From an uncultured Clostridia bacterium (lineage in GTDB: Bacteria > Bacillota > Clostridia > Christensenellales > Borkfalkiaceae): a stretch of 64,000 nucleotides of DNA. A program made the position numbers and the translations under genes. The notes beneath the pieces are model-generated. The model searched no databases, was not told where the DNA came from, and was given only the letters and a program-made list of their open reading frames with translations. Of the stretch, positions 43,015 to 52,265 are shown piece by piece; the first letter of the stretch is position 1, and every line of letters starts with the position of its first letter. The stretch covers positions 14,376 through 78,375 of the forward strand of contig CALDOZ010000037.1 of assembly GCA_937912025.1 (NCBI GenBank), read 5' to 3'.

Positions 43015-45081
43015 ATGAAGAAATTTTTAAGCGCGCTACTTGCTCTTATAATGTCACTTACTTTGTTTACCGCTTGTGATAACGGTTCTAATAACACGGG
43101 TAACGGTGGCAATACTGGCGACGTAGGTGGTAACACTGGCGACGTCGGTGGTGATACTGGCGACGGTGGAACTACCGCAACTACTAAATTCGATATTGAG
43201 TATTTGCTCAACGGCGACTATTTAGAGGGTAACACTTATACTATGTATAAAGGTGATAAATTGAATTTATTTGCAGTCCCTGAAGGTAAAAACGGATCGG
43301 AAGAAAAATATAATCCTACCAAACTTACTTGGTCTTCATCAGATAGTACTGTTGTTAAAGTTACGTCGCAATCTAACACTAAATATAAAGCGGAAGTTAG
43401 GGGGTTAAAAGCGGGAACTGCAACTATTACGGCTAAAGACGATAAGGGTACTACCGACACGTTTACCGTAAACGTTAAAGAAGTAATCGTTTCAACTACT
43501 ATTACTGAAGATGTTGTATTTTACGTTGACGACGGAGAAGTTGAGTACACTTTATTAGACAAATTTAACGTTACTGATAACTTAGCTCTTGAATATTCTT
43601 CGTCTGACGTTACCGTTGCATCTATTAAAGATAACAACAAACTTCTTGTTAAAGCTAAAGGTAAATCTACCATTACCGCTAGAAACAAAAACACGGGCGC
43701 TACGGCATCTTTTGATATTGTAGTTTACGATGAAGCAATTTCAGCGCCGTCTACAAGCTATTTACTTGTGTATAACGAAACTGAAAAAGGCGAAGCTGAC
43801 CTTGAAATAAATAGTAAATACGATATTACCGAGCTTAATATTACGTCTAATACTCCAAGCGTAGCAGTTTATGAAAACGGTAAAATTAAAGCAAAAGGCG
43901 AGGGTTCGGCAATTATTACCATTAGTGGTGGTACAGGCGCTAACGTTGATACTGTTGAAGTTGAAGTTATCGTTGTTAGTCAAATTAACCCAACCGTATC
44001 GTTAACTTCAATTAATAGCGAGTACGTTAATTTCTTTGGTAGAAACTTCTATGATAACGGTGTAGTTATGCAATATACCGCATCTGGTTTTGAAGTTAAA
44101 TTCTACGGTTCTGAACTTAAAGCGCAAATTAGTTCATTATCTAAAACTGTAAATGATTATCCACACAAACCAAGAATGCAAGTTCTTGTTGACGGTGAAA
44201 AAGTTGACCAAACTGAAAGTTTAAACGAAAGCGATACTGAAAGAAACGAAACTAACAACGGTCAAAAAATTATTAATATTAATAGTACGTCTAAAAACGA
44301 ATACACTCTCGTTAGTGGACTTAATAAAGGTTGGCACACAGTTAAAGTATTAAAACGTACCCCTGCAAGACGCGGTGGTAATATGATGGACTCGGTAATT
44401 TTACATTCACTTACAAGTGACGGATACATTGTAAAAGCGCCTGAAATTCCAGCTAACCAACTTAAAATTGAAGTTTACGGCGATAGTATTACTTGTGGTT
44501 TTGGTAACTTAACTACTGGTGGTGGCTCAATGCGTAATAACGATACTAACGGCTTACTCACTTATCATTATCTCGCTGCTGAAAAACTTGGCGCGCAAGT
44601 TAATGCTCAAGGTCATAGCGGTTGGGGTGTTTATTGTAACTCTGTTGGTTCATTAGGTAGTGATTTATGGCCAGCAAAATACAATAAATATGCAGACGGA
44701 AGTAAGGCTTATGCAATGGGTTACGATGCAGACGTTATTGTTATTAACCTTGGTACAAACGATGCTGGTGGTTTAGCTAGTAAGGATTTTGCGGGTAATA
44801 AAGATACCTTTGTTACTGATTTTGCAAATGCTTACAAAGCGTGGATTAATAATCTTTTATCTCATAATCCTGATGCTAAAATTATTTTAAGTTACGGTAT
44901 GATGGGTGTTGATAGTAACGTTAAAGCAGGTATTGAAAAAACTGTTCAAGACTTAAACAAATCTAACGTAACTTACCTTCAATTTACTCCTAAAGGAAGT
45001 GGCGGACACCCAAGCAAATCTCACCATATCAACAATGCAAATGAACTTTATAACAAAATAGTTGCAGTTTTAGGATTATAA
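43015..45081 (+). CDS. Lipoprotein with Ig-like domains and CE2-type SGNH esterase
   Basis: A 688-residue secreted lipoprotein. Residues 1-20 are a signal peptide and Cys21 is the lipobox cysteine (TLFTAC), so it is anchored on the outer face of the membrane. A Gly/Asn/Asp-rich linker with repeated NTGDVGG units follows (22-50). Then come three bacterial Ig-like (BIG2) domains (about 55-320; SSSDSTVVKVTS, SSSDVTVASIKDNNKLLVKA, SNTPSVAVYENGKIKAKGEG), a jelly-roll domain (325-470) and a C-terminal SGNH hydrolase: EVYGDSITCGFGN with Ser491, VINLGTNDAGG and GGHPSKSHH. The jelly-roll plus SGNH order matches carbohydrate esterase family 2, which deacetylates xylan or other glycans. GGAG upstream selects the ATG at 43015. 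Confidence 0.88.
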   Translation: MKKFLSALLALIMSLTLFTACDNGSNNTGNGGNTGDVGGNTGDVGGDTGDGGTTATTKFDIEYLLNGDYLEGNTYTMYKGDKLNLFAVPEGKNGSEEKYNPTKLTWSSSDSTVVKVTSQSNTKYKAEVRGLKAGTATITAKDDKGTTDTFTVNVKEVIVSTTITEDVVFYVDDGEVEYTLLDKFNVTDNLALEYSSSDVTVASIKDNNKLLVKAKGKSTITARNKNTGATASFDIVVYDEAISAPSTSYLLVYNETEKGEADLEINSKYDITELNITSNTPSVAVYENGKIKAKGEGSAIITISGGTGANVDTVEVEVIVVSQINPTVSLTSINSEYVNFFGRNFYDNGVVMQYTASGFEVKFYGSELKAQISSLSKTVNDYPHKPRMQVLVDGEKVDQTESLNESDTERNETNNGQKIININSTSKNEYTLVSGLNKGWHTVKVLKRTPARRGGNMMDSVILHSLTSDGYIVKAPEIPANQLKIEVYGDSITCGFGNLTTGGGSMRNNDTNGLLTYHYLAAEKLGAQVNAQGHSGWGVYCNSVGSLGSDLWPAKYNKYADGSKAYAMGYDADVIVINLGTNDAGGLASKDFAGNKDTFVTDFANAYKAWINNLLSHNPDAKIILSYGMMGVDSNVKAGIEKTVQDLNKSNVTYLQFTPKGSGGHPSKSHHINNANELYNKIVAVLGL

Positions 45082-45088
45082 GATTAAA

Positions 45089-45811
45089 ATGACATATTTA
45101 GATATAGTAAAACAAAAACTTGATGAAGTTAATATTTCTCAGCAAGAAAATATGCTTTCAGCGGCGAAATTCGCCGCTGAAACTATTAAAAACGACGGTT
45201 TAATTTACATTTTCGGTTGTGGACATTCTCACCTTTTAGCCGAAGATTGCTTTTACCGTGCGGGCGGGCTTGCTAACGTTTATCCTATTTTTGACGAAAA
45301 ACTTATGCTTCACGAAAGCGCATCATACTCAAGCGTTCTTGAAAAAGACGAAAAGAGTGTTGACGGGGTATTAGATAAATACAATATCACAGCAAACGAC
45401 GTTTTATTCGTTATTTCAACGTCAGGTAAAAATGGTAGTCCCGTTCAAATGGCTATAGATGGTAAAAAACGTGGCGTTAAAGTTGTTGGAATTGGCTCGT
45501 CGGCATATTTTAATGATGCTCCAAAACACTCTTCAGGTAAACTTTTAAAAGACGTTGTAGACGTGTTTATAGATAACTGCGTTCCTCACGGCGACGCTGT
45601 TTGCGACGTTGGTATCGACGGTGTAAAATCTGCGCCTATTTCAACTCCCGTTACGTCGTTTATAATGCAAAACGTACTTGTTGAAGGTGAAAGATTAGCC
45701 GTAAAAATGGGCGCTAAACCAGCGGTATTTATGAGCGGTAACGTTGATGGTGGCGCTGAGTACAATAAGGCGTTAATTGAGAAATACAAAAAGAGAGTAG
45801 ATTGTCTTTAA
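45089..45811 (+). CDS. SIS-domain sugar isomerase-like protein (second copy)
   Basis: A 240-residue SIS-domain protein, 7 bases after the lipoprotein gene. The loop GLIYIFGCGHSHLLAEDCFYRAGGLANVYPIF near residue 37 and VLFVISTSGKNGSPVQMAIDGKKRG near residue 106 are clearer SIS motifs than those of the paralog at 42187, including the STSGKN phosphate-binding turn. The UPF0309 family it resembles is usually annotated as a phosphosugar isomerase. It lies 4 bases before the PfkB kinase gene, so kinase and isomerase are probably sequential steps. Confidence 0.88.
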   Translation: MTYLDIVKQKLDEVNISQQENMLSAAKFAAETIKNDGLIYIFGCGHSHLLAEDCFYRAGGLANVYPIFDEKLMLHESASYSSVLEKDEKSVDGVLDKYNITANDVLFVISTSGKNGSPVQMAIDGKKRGVKVVGIGSSAYFNDAPKHSSGKLLKDVVDVFIDNCVPHGDAVCDVGIDGVKSAPISTPVTSFIMQNVLVEGERLAVKMGAKPAVFMSGNVDGGAEYNKALIEKYKKRVDCL

Positions 45812-45815
45812 GAAT

Positions 45816-46694
45816 ATGAAAAAGGGTAGAATTTCAGTTATAGGTATTTGTGGCGAGTCTATTTTTATGCGACTTGACCACTTTCACGAAGTAGGCGAAA
45901 CGGTGGTTACCGATAATATACATATTGAAGCGGGTGGAAAGGGTATAAATCAAGCCTTAACTCTTGCAAGTTTAGGCGCAGACGTTAGTTATTTAACAGC
46001 GCTTGGTAAAGACGCTTACGCGGTAGAGTGCGAAAAAGTTTTTAAAAACGCAGGTTTAAAGTATAAAATTGCTTATAAAGACGGCGTTAAAACTGACGTT
46101 GGTATAATTTTAACCGATAAAACTGGCGAAAACCAAGTTACAGTATATTCCGGCGCGTCTAAACTATTAAATAGACAAGACGTTTATAGTTTTGAAGAAG
46201 AAATTGCAAATAGCGAATATCTTTTAATGCAACTTGAATGTAGCGATGAAGTATTAAAAGCAGGTGTTGAACTTGCTAAAAAACACGGCGTTAAAGTAGT
46301 TTTAAATCCTGCACCTGCTCGTGAAATAGACGTTGAAATTTTAAAAGACGTGTACTTGCTTACTCCTAACGAAATTGAAAGTCAAACGCTACTTAAATAC
46401 TATACGCCAAATAATCTTGTAGTTACTTTAGGCAAAAAAGGCGCTAAAGTTATTGAAAACGGCGTTGAAAAGTACGTTGGGCCATGTCCTGGCGTTAGAA
46501 AAAATACAACGGGCGCGGGTGACGTGTTTAACGGCGCGCTTTGTTATAAACTGTTAAAAGGAGCGTCGCTTGTAGACGCGGTTAAGTTTGGTAACGCTGC
46601 AAGTTCGTTTAAGATTGAAAGTAATTACGTTTTAGACGGTATTCCCACCTTAAAAGAAGTTGAAAAACGCGTAAAATATTACGACAATAACTAA
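45816..46694 (+). CDS. PfkB-family sugar kinase (ribokinase-like)
   Basis: A 292-residue carbohydrate kinase of the PfkB family. The first signature is IEAGGKGINQALTLASLGADVSYLTALGKDAYA near residue 34 (ribokinase-like GGKGxNQA). The catalytic and ATP region is NTTGAGDVFNGALCYKLLKGASLVDAVKFGN near residue 228, with the DTTGAGD-type anion hole reading NTTGAGD and Asp as base. The similarity is closest to ribokinase, but the sugar could be another pentose or hexose. It ends the cluster and is followed by a strong terminator. Confidence 0.9.
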   Translation: MKKGRISVIGICGESIFMRLDHFHEVGETVVTDNIHIEAGGKGINQALTLASLGADVSYLTALGKDAYAVECEKVFKNAGLKYKIAYKDGVKTDVGIILTDKTGENQVTVYSGASKLLNRQDVYSFEEEIANSEYLLMQLECSDEVLKAGVELAKKHGVKVVLNPAPAREIDVEILKDVYLLTPNEIESQTLLKYYTPNNLVVTLGKKGAKVIENGVEKYVGPCPGVRKNTTGAGDVFNGALCYKLLKGASLVDAVKFGNAASSFKIESNYVLDGIPTLKEVEKRVKYYDNN

Positions 46695-46706
46695 AATAAA
46701 AACATA

Positions 46707-46747
46707 AAGCAAACGGTTTATAATTTTGCCGTTTGCTTATTTTTTTG
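46707..46747 (+). terminator. Terminator of the sugar-catabolism cluster
   Basis: AAGCAAACGG pairs with CCGTTTGCTT over 12 bases and is followed by ATTTTTTTG. Confidence 0.9.
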
Positions 46748-46817
46748 CAATAAAATATAATATTATTGCATTTTAATTATAGAATAACGATTTTAGTTAT
46801 GTTATTATAATAGTAGA

Positions 46818-46839
46818 ATTACTAAATTAATTTAGTAAT
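46818..46839. promoter_or_regulatory. 22-bp perfect palindrome before the GH106-like gene
   Basis: ATTACTAAATTAATTTAGTAAT is fully palindromic. It lies 7 bases after a TATAAT (46806-46811) and just before GGGAGG, so it covers the expected start of transcription and is a candidate operator. Confidence 0.6.
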
Positions 46840-46850
46840 GGGAGGACGTT

Positions 46851-49800
46851 ATGTTATATAAGAAGAATGGTAGTAAAACTTTAGATAAAAAGTTGTTTGA
46901 AAACCCTACGAGCGAATATCGCGCAACTCCGTTTTGGGCTTGGAACGACGATTTAGAAAAAGATGAACTTTTACGTCAAATTGACGAGTTTAAAGAAATG
47001 GGGCTTGGTGGTTTCCATATGCACGTTCGTTGTGGTTTAAATACTCCGTATATGTCTGACGAGTTTATGGACTTAATTAAAACGTGTACAGATAAAGCGA
47101 AAAAGGAAGAAATGCTTGCTTGGCTTTACGACGAAGACCGTTGGCCGTCTGGCGCTGCAGGTGGTTTTGTAACCGTTCATAAAGAGTTCCGTCAAAAAAT
47201 ACTTAGATTAACTACAACTGAGAATAAAGACGTTGTTAATTATTCAAAATACGTTACCGACGGCTATGCTACAGTATATGAAAGCGTTATTAGTGATGAC
47301 GTTATTAAAAACGGTTTAACTTATTTGCTTGGTGTTTACGACGTTGTTTTAAATAACGACGGTACTATTTTAGAATACAAAGCAATTAAACCAAACGACG
47401 AAGTTAAAGGCGTTAAGTGGTATGCTTACGTTGAAACTGCTAAGGAGAGCGGTTGGTATAATAATCAAACTTATATTGATATTATTAACCCAGATGCCGT
47501 TAAAAAGTTTATTGAAGTTACAAATGAAGCGTATTTTAAATCGGTTGGCGACGAGTTTGGTGAAACAATTCCCGCTATTTTTACAGACGAGCCAAATTAC
47601 GGTAGATGCAATATTAAAGATTACGCAACTGATACTTTAGACGTTGATACTTGTTGGACTACTGATCTCCCAAATACCTTCTTTAAAGAGTACGGCGTAA
47701 ATTTAGTTGCTAATATTCCAACGATTTTCTGGGATTTATCAGATAATAAAGCAAATACTATTAGATATAATTATTTTGAACATATTACCGAGCGCTATTA
47801 CCAAGCGTGGTCTAAGCAAATAGGCGAGTGGTGTGACGAGCATAATATTAAATTTACCGGTCACGTTTTGCACGAAGAAAACTTATTCTATCAAACGCAA
47901 GCCGTTGGCGAGGCTATGCTTCATTATACAAAGTATGGAATACCTGGTATAGATATGCTTTGTAACCGTATAGAACTTTCTACTGCTAAACAATGCCAAT
48001 CAATCGTTCACCAATATAATAAAGAAGGTATGCTTTCTGAACTTTACGGCGTTACGGGTTGGGATTTTGATTTTGCAGGACACAAATTCCAAGGCGATTG
48101 GCAAGCATGTTTAGGTGTAACGGTGCGCGTTCCACACTTATCATGGTACAGTATGCGTGGTTCTGCTAAGCGTGACTATCCTGCATCAATTCATTATCAA
48201 TCGGCGTGGTATAAAGAGTACAGATACGTTGAAGACCATTTTGCGCGTTTAAATACGGCTCTTACTCGTGGTAAACCAGCAGTTGACGTTGCTGTTATTC
48301 ACCCAATTGAAAGTTATTGGTTTATGCACGGTCCTAACTCTACGTCTGGCGAAGTAAGAAATCAACTTCAAGAAAGTTTTGAAAATACTTTAAAGTGGCT
48401 TCTTAGCGGAACTATTGACTTTGATTATATTAGCGAGTCAACGGTAAAAGAAGCGTATAAAGGAACGTCTAATAAAGCGTTAAACTTTGGTGGTATGAAC
48501 TATAAAGCCGTTGTTGTTTCAGGTCTTATTACCATTAGAAGCGAAACGGTTAAAATGCTTAACGAGTTTATTGATAATGGCGGAAAAGTTTTATTCTTAG
48601 GTAACCCTCCTACGTTTGTTGACGGTAAAGAAAGCGACGAAGGTATTAAATTATATAATAGAGCGCAAAAAACTGCATTTACTAAAGTTAACCTTCTTAA
48701 TGCTCTTGAAGATGAACGCTTTGTTGAAATTCGTAATGGTAGTGGTCAAAATACTACTGAATATTGCTATCAACGTAGAGTTGACGGTAGCGACGAGTGG
48801 TTGTTTATCGCTAGATTTGATAATAAATATCCATACGACGATTTATTACACGGTAACGCCGAGTTAAAACCTATTGAGTTTACAATAAAAATTAAGGGCG
48901 AGTATATTCCTTCTTATTACAATACTATAAGCGGTGAAATTGAAGAAGTTTCGTACGAAATTAAAAATGGATATACTTTTGTATATCGCACGGTATACGC
49001 TAACGACAGTATATTATTAAAACTCAATAAATTAACTGATAAAAACGCTACAAGTTTTGAAGTTGATAAGTATGATTTTAGTAAACCAACAAAAATTATT
49101 AGTTATAAAGACGCTGTAAATTACACTTTAAGCGAACCTAACGTTTTTGTTTTAGATATTGCCGAATATTCAATAGACGGTGGTGAATTTATGCCAAAAG
49201 AAGAACTTTCTCGTATAGATTTAGCACTTCGCAATAAATACAACTACCCACTTGCTAACGGTTGCGACACACAACCTTGGGTAATTGGTAAAGAAACGTT
49301 ATTCCATTATCCTACGCTTAAATTTACCTTTGAAAGTGAAATTAGCGCGCCTTGTAAACTTGCTTATGAAGGTGTAACTGAAATTGTCTTTAACGGTGAG
49401 AAAGTTGACGTTAACGTTGACGGATACTTTACTGATAGACATATATACACAACTAAACTTCCTGACTTAAAAGTTGGCGTAAACGAACTTATTGTAAAAG
49501 TTCCGTTTGGTAAACGCACAAGTTTAGAAAATATGTTTATTCTTGGCGATTTTGGTGTAGCGGTTAGTGGCGCGGTTGCTAAAATTATTAGTAAACCACA
49601 AAAAATTACTTTTGGCGCTCTTACACATCAAGGCTTACCATTCTATGGCGCTAACGTTACTTACGAAACTCAAATTGAAGTTGAAAATTGTGATTTACTT
49701 ATTGATTGCGCTAAGTTTAAAGGTTCGCTAATCTCTGTTGATATTGATGGCGTAACCGTAGGTAAAATCGCATATAAACCTAATACTCTGTTTGTTAAAG

Positions 49801-50003
49801 ACGTTAAAAAAGGCGTTCATACAGTTAAATTTACGGTATTCTTATCACGCGTTAACTGTTTTAGCGCATTACACAATATTTCTAATCCTATTTGGATTGG
49901 GCCTAATATTTGGTATCCATCTGAAAGTGGTTGGGCTTACGAATATCAACTTAAAGATAACGGAATTTTAAAATCTCCACTTATTAAAGTATTTAACAAA
50001 TAA
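46851..50003 (+). CDS. Large GH106-like glycosyl hydrolase
   Basis: A 1050-residue protein resembling glycosyl hydrolases annotated as alpha-L-rhamnosidase-related (GH106-type). The N-terminal segment RATPFWAWNDDLEKDELLRQIDEFKEMGLGGFHMHVRCGL is diagnostic for this group, followed by LAWLYDEDRWPSGAAGGFV. A catalytic-looking acidic site AIFTDEPNYGRC appears near residue 242, and HVLHEENLFYQTQAVGEAM near residue 343. C-terminal beta-sandwich domains follow from about residue 690 (TKLPDLKVGVNELIVKVPFGKR). No signal peptide is present, so it acts on imported oligosaccharides. It has its own promoter and a palindromic operator candidate. True GH106 members are usually exported, so substrate and family membership are tentative. 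Confidence 0.75.
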   Translation: MLYKKNGSKTLDKKLFENPTSEYRATPFWAWNDDLEKDELLRQIDEFKEMGLGGFHMHVRCGLNTPYMSDEFMDLIKTCTDKAKKEEMLAWLYDEDRWPSGAAGGFVTVHKEFRQKILRLTTTENKDVVNYSKYVTDGYATVYESVISDDVIKNGLTYLLGVYDVVLNNDGTILEYKAIKPNDEVKGVKWYAYVETAKESGWYNNQTYIDIINPDAVKKFIEVTNEAYFKSVGDEFGETIPAIFTDEPNYGRCNIKDYATDTLDVDTCWTTDLPNTFFKEYGVNLVANIPTIFWDLSDNKANTIRYNYFEHITERYYQAWSKQIGEWCDEHNIKFTGHVLHEENLFYQTQAVGEAMLHYTKYGIPGIDMLCNRIELSTAKQCQSIVHQYNKEGMLSELYGVTGWDFDFAGHKFQGDWQACLGVTVRVPHLSWYSMRGSAKRDYPASIHYQSAWYKEYRYVEDHFARLNTALTRGKPAVDVAVIHPIESYWFMHGPNSTSGEVRNQLQESFENTLKWLLSGTIDFDYISESTVKEAYKGTSNKALNFGGMNYKAVVVSGLITIRSETVKMLNEFIDNGGKVLFLGNPPTFVDGKESDEGIKLYNRAQKTAFTKVNLLNALEDERFVEIRNGSGQNTTEYCYQRRVDGSDEWLFIARFDNKYPYDDLLHGNAELKPIEFTIKIKGEYIPSYYNTISGEIEEVSYEIKNGYTFVYRTVYANDSILLKLNKLTDKNATSFEVDKYDFSKPTKIISYKDAVNYTLSEPNVFVLDIAEYSIDGGEFMPKEELSRIDLALRNKYNYPLANGCDTQPWVIGKETLFHYPTLKFTFESEISAPCKLAYEGVTEIVFNGEKVDVNVDGYFTDRHIYTTKLPDLKVGVNELIVKVPFGKRTSLENMFILGDFGVAVSGAVAKIISKPQKITFGALTHQGLPFYGANVTYETQIEVENCDLLIDCAKFKGSLISVDIDGVTVGKIAYKPNTLFVKDVKKGVHTVKFTVFLSRVNCFSALHNISNPIWIGPNIWYPSESGWAYEYQLKDNGILKSPLIKVFNK

Positions 50004-50013
50004 TACCAGCAAA

Positions 50014-50045
50014 AAAACGCTTGCACTTAAACGTGCAAGCGTTTT
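50014..50045. terminator. Bidirectional terminator
   Basis: AAAACGCTTGCAC pairs with GTGCAAGCGTTTT over six bases, with flanking A and T runs, between the convergent GH106-like and ygjV genes. Confidence 0.92.
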
Positions 50046-50049
50046 AAAA

Positions 50050-50574
50050 TTAAACATTAGTTTTGCTTTTTTTGTTAAATTTAACTATGCCTATAATTGA
50101 CGAAATTACCGCTATTGATTCGTAAGCAATTCCACCTATTGATAACACGAAAACGTCATAAATTAAAACAAGCGGAGAAGTTATAAGAATGCTTTTTCTT
50201 ACGTTTTGAGCGCTCTTCATTGCCATACATAAAGTGTGAATAAGTAGTCCTAATACAATAAAGATTGAATACCATGCTTGCCAAGAAAAAATACTTACAA
50301 TTAACACTATAACGGCAAAAATAATAGGCGATACGTTTTCTTTCCAGTTATACTTACTTCTAAAATAATAAACTATTCCCCTTATTAGCATTATAATATT
50401 AAGAGCCATTCCAGACGTTGCGTCTAATAAAAAATAGTGAATACAAAATAGTCCGCTAGTGATAACTTGAAGAAGTAAAACATTAGTTTGTGACTTCATT
50501 TGGTATGAAATAAAGCCAACGATTATCGCAATTATACCAATAATTTGACCTATAATAAACGGAGCAGTTAACAT
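50050..50574 (-). CDS. ygjV: YgjV-family inner membrane protein
   Basis: A 174-residue membrane protein of the YgjV (Imp-YgjV) family, whose role is unknown. Five to six hydrophobic helices are visible: IIGIIAIIVGFISYQMKSQ, LLLQVITSGLFCIHYFLLDA, IMLIRGIVYYFRSKYNWK and later segments. The family hallmark QMKSQ-xxx-LFCIHYFLLD is present. The ATG at 50574 is used because the longer frame would run into the preceding gene. GAGGATTT lies upstream inside that gene. It is coupled to the UPF0340 gene. Confidence 0.82.
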   Translation of the reverse strand: MLTAPFIIGQIIGIIAIIVGFISYQMKSQTNVLLLQVITSGLFCIHYFLLDATSGMALNIIMLIRGIVYYFRSKYNWKENVSPIIFAVIVLIVSIFSWQAWYSIFIVLGLLIHTLCMAMKSAQNVRKSILITSPLVLIYDVFVLSIGGIAYESIAVISSIIGIVKFNKKSKTNV

Positions 50575-50575
50575 A

Positions 50576-51124
50576 TTACAGTAAATCCTCGTTATAAACT
50601 GCTCTAATTCCGCCAATAAATTTAGGCCTTGTGCGCGCGCCTAAAACAGTCGCAGAGCCAATTTTATTGTTTTCAAGTCTAAGTGGAACGGCAACTTTTT
50701 TTAGATGCATACCAATTAAAGTAAAGCCTATATCTATGCCTGCATCTGCTTTAATTTCTTCAACTACGATAGCGTTTTCAATTTTTTGATAAGCGACCGT
50801 TGCAAAAGAACCGCCTGCTTTTGGCTGGGGAATAACGTTTACTTGCTCGGCGTTAAAAATGGCGTTTTTACTAATAACTATCGCACGGTTTAAATGTTCG
50901 CAACATTGAGCGGCAATATAAATGCCTTTTTTGTTTAAAACGCTATAAAGACCGTCAAAAACGGCGTTAGCAACGTCGGGGGACGAATTTTTACCTATTT
51001 TTTCGCCTATAATTTCACTTGAAGAACAGCCGACAACTAAAATGTTACCGCTTGTAAGATTTGCTTTTTCAATAATTTCGTTAGCAACGTTTTGCGCTTG
51101 AACGTAATAATCGTTATAATTCAT
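50576..51124 (-). CDS. ywlG: UPF0340 (YwlG) family protein
   Basis: A 182-residue protein of the UPF0340/TIGR01440 family, widespread in Firmicutes and of unknown function. Family segments are NILVVGCSSSEIIGEKIGKNSS near residue 28, GIYIAAQCCEHLNRAIVIS near residue 68, and VPLRLENNKIGSATVLGARTRPKFIGG near residue 145, including the invariant ARTRPK. The fold is thiamine-PP-binding-like or alpha/beta, and no catalytic role is known. It sits 1 base after the beta-propeller gene and immediately before ygjV, in one operon. Confidence 0.88.
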   Translation of the reverse strand: MNYNDYYVQAQNVANEIIEKANLTSGNILVVGCSSSEIIGEKIGKNSSPDVANAVFDGLYSVLNKKGIYIAAQCCEHLNRAIVISKNAIFNAEQVNVIPQPKAGGSFATVAYQKIENAIVVEEIKADAGIDIGFTLIGMHLKKVAVPLRLENNKIGSATVLGARTRPKFIGGIRAVYNEDLL

Positions 51125-51125
51125 A

Positions 51126-52166
51126 TTATTTCACTTTAGAAAAATTCATTGTTTCTTTATTTAATTTGTATAAATTGATAGTGCTACTAAAACCGCTTTC
51201 TCTATTAAATGGTTCTGAAAAATAGTAATACCCATCGCCAAGAGAAATTATACCCGTACTTCCATGTGGGAAATCACAGCCGTATATATTGCTACTATGA
51301 TGTAATTTGCCAATTTTTGCTAAATAAGCAACTTGACCTTTTTCGTTCATTCCTTTTAAATTTTCTTCAGTTGACGGGGTTGTAACGTCAATAAAATACA
51401 TAGGGTAGTTAGGAAAGTTTTCTTTCGAACCTTTATATACTGCGCATAAAATAGTATTTGTATATTTATCGTATTCAAGGTTTTGAATACCAAAAGCCGT
51501 GTTGCCGGTATATACGAAATACTTTCCGTCAGGGCAGTTTGGTCCTGATTTATGCATATCGTTTTGATTTAAAGGTTTTTCATACTTCTTTAAATTTTCA
51601 ACGTCGTATTTTAAAAGTACTTGATAATCGTTATCGCTACGCTTAGTGTCGCCGTAAATACCGTAGGCAACGTACAAGTAAAGTTTACCGTCAAGTTTAG
51701 AAAATTCTGGAGCAAAAGTCGTTCCGTCAATACCGCTACATCCGTATTTATGACCTTCAAAAGTGTAATCGTCAAATACGTCTTTTAAATAAACGGCTTT
51801 CATTACGCCGTCTTTTTCAGCGTCCATATTGAGTTTAGTAATTTTACTAACGTCAAACGATACGATATAAAACCCGTCTTGAATATTATCTTGACGATTT
51901 ATGCGGTTTAAAATGCTTTTACCAATATTATCATGTTTATATTCAAGTGAGCCGTAAATCTTGTTATCGTCATAATTAAAAGCAATACAACCTAAGTGGC
52001 CTGCAAGCCCAACAACCGAGCCAACAATGTTGCCTTGCATATCAGTTTTAATTAACGTTGTCGTAAACGAGTGGTACATAAATTTATGTTCTTTATCAAT
52101 AGCAATGCCTTGAATATGTCCCGTATTGCCACTATGGACAGTCAGTGTTTTAACGTAATTAGTCAT
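51126..52166 (-). CDS. Unknown beta-propeller-like protein
   Basis: A 346-residue soluble protein not recognised. It has repeated beta-rich blades of the type HIQGIAIDKEHKFMYHSFTTTLIKTD, HLGCIAFNYDDNKIYGSLEY and FGIQNLEYDKYTNTILCAVYKG, with conserved His-x-x-Gly patterns, suggesting a six- or seven-bladed propeller. No signal peptide is visible. AAGGTG lies 6 bases before the ATG at 52166; a GTG at 52175 is less suitable. It begins the operon with UPF0340 and ygjV. A binding or scaffold role is possible, but no function is claimed. Confidence 0.68.
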   Translation of the reverse strand: MTNYVKTLTVHSGNTGHIQGIAIDKEHKFMYHSFTTTLIKTDMQGNIVGSVVGLAGHLGCIAFNYDDNKIYGSLEYKHDNIGKSILNRINRQDNIQDGFYIVSFDVSKITKLNMDAEKDGVMKAVYLKDVFDDYTFEGHKYGCSGIDGTTFAPEFSKLDGKLYLYVAYGIYGDTKRSDNDYQVLLKYDVENLKKYEKPLNQNDMHKSGPNCPDGKYFVYTGNTAFGIQNLEYDKYTNTILCAVYKGSKENFPNYPMYFIDVTTPSTEENLKGMNEKGQVAYLAKIGKLHHSSNIYGCDFPHGSTGIISLGDGYYYFSEPFNRESGFSSTINLYKLNKETMNFSKVK

Positions 52167-52265
52167 ATTTTTCACCTTAATAATGTATTTTAATTATTAT
52201 ACGCCTAAAAAAATTTTAAGTCAATATTTAGACGGTAATTAAATTGATTATATAATTCAATTTGG

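Noticed and set aside
43105..43170. Repeated GGCGACGT/GGTGGT units considered as a CRISPR-like or tandem repeat element
   Set aside because: They encode the Gly/Asn/Asp-rich linker of the esterase lipoprotein in frame and have no unique spacers.
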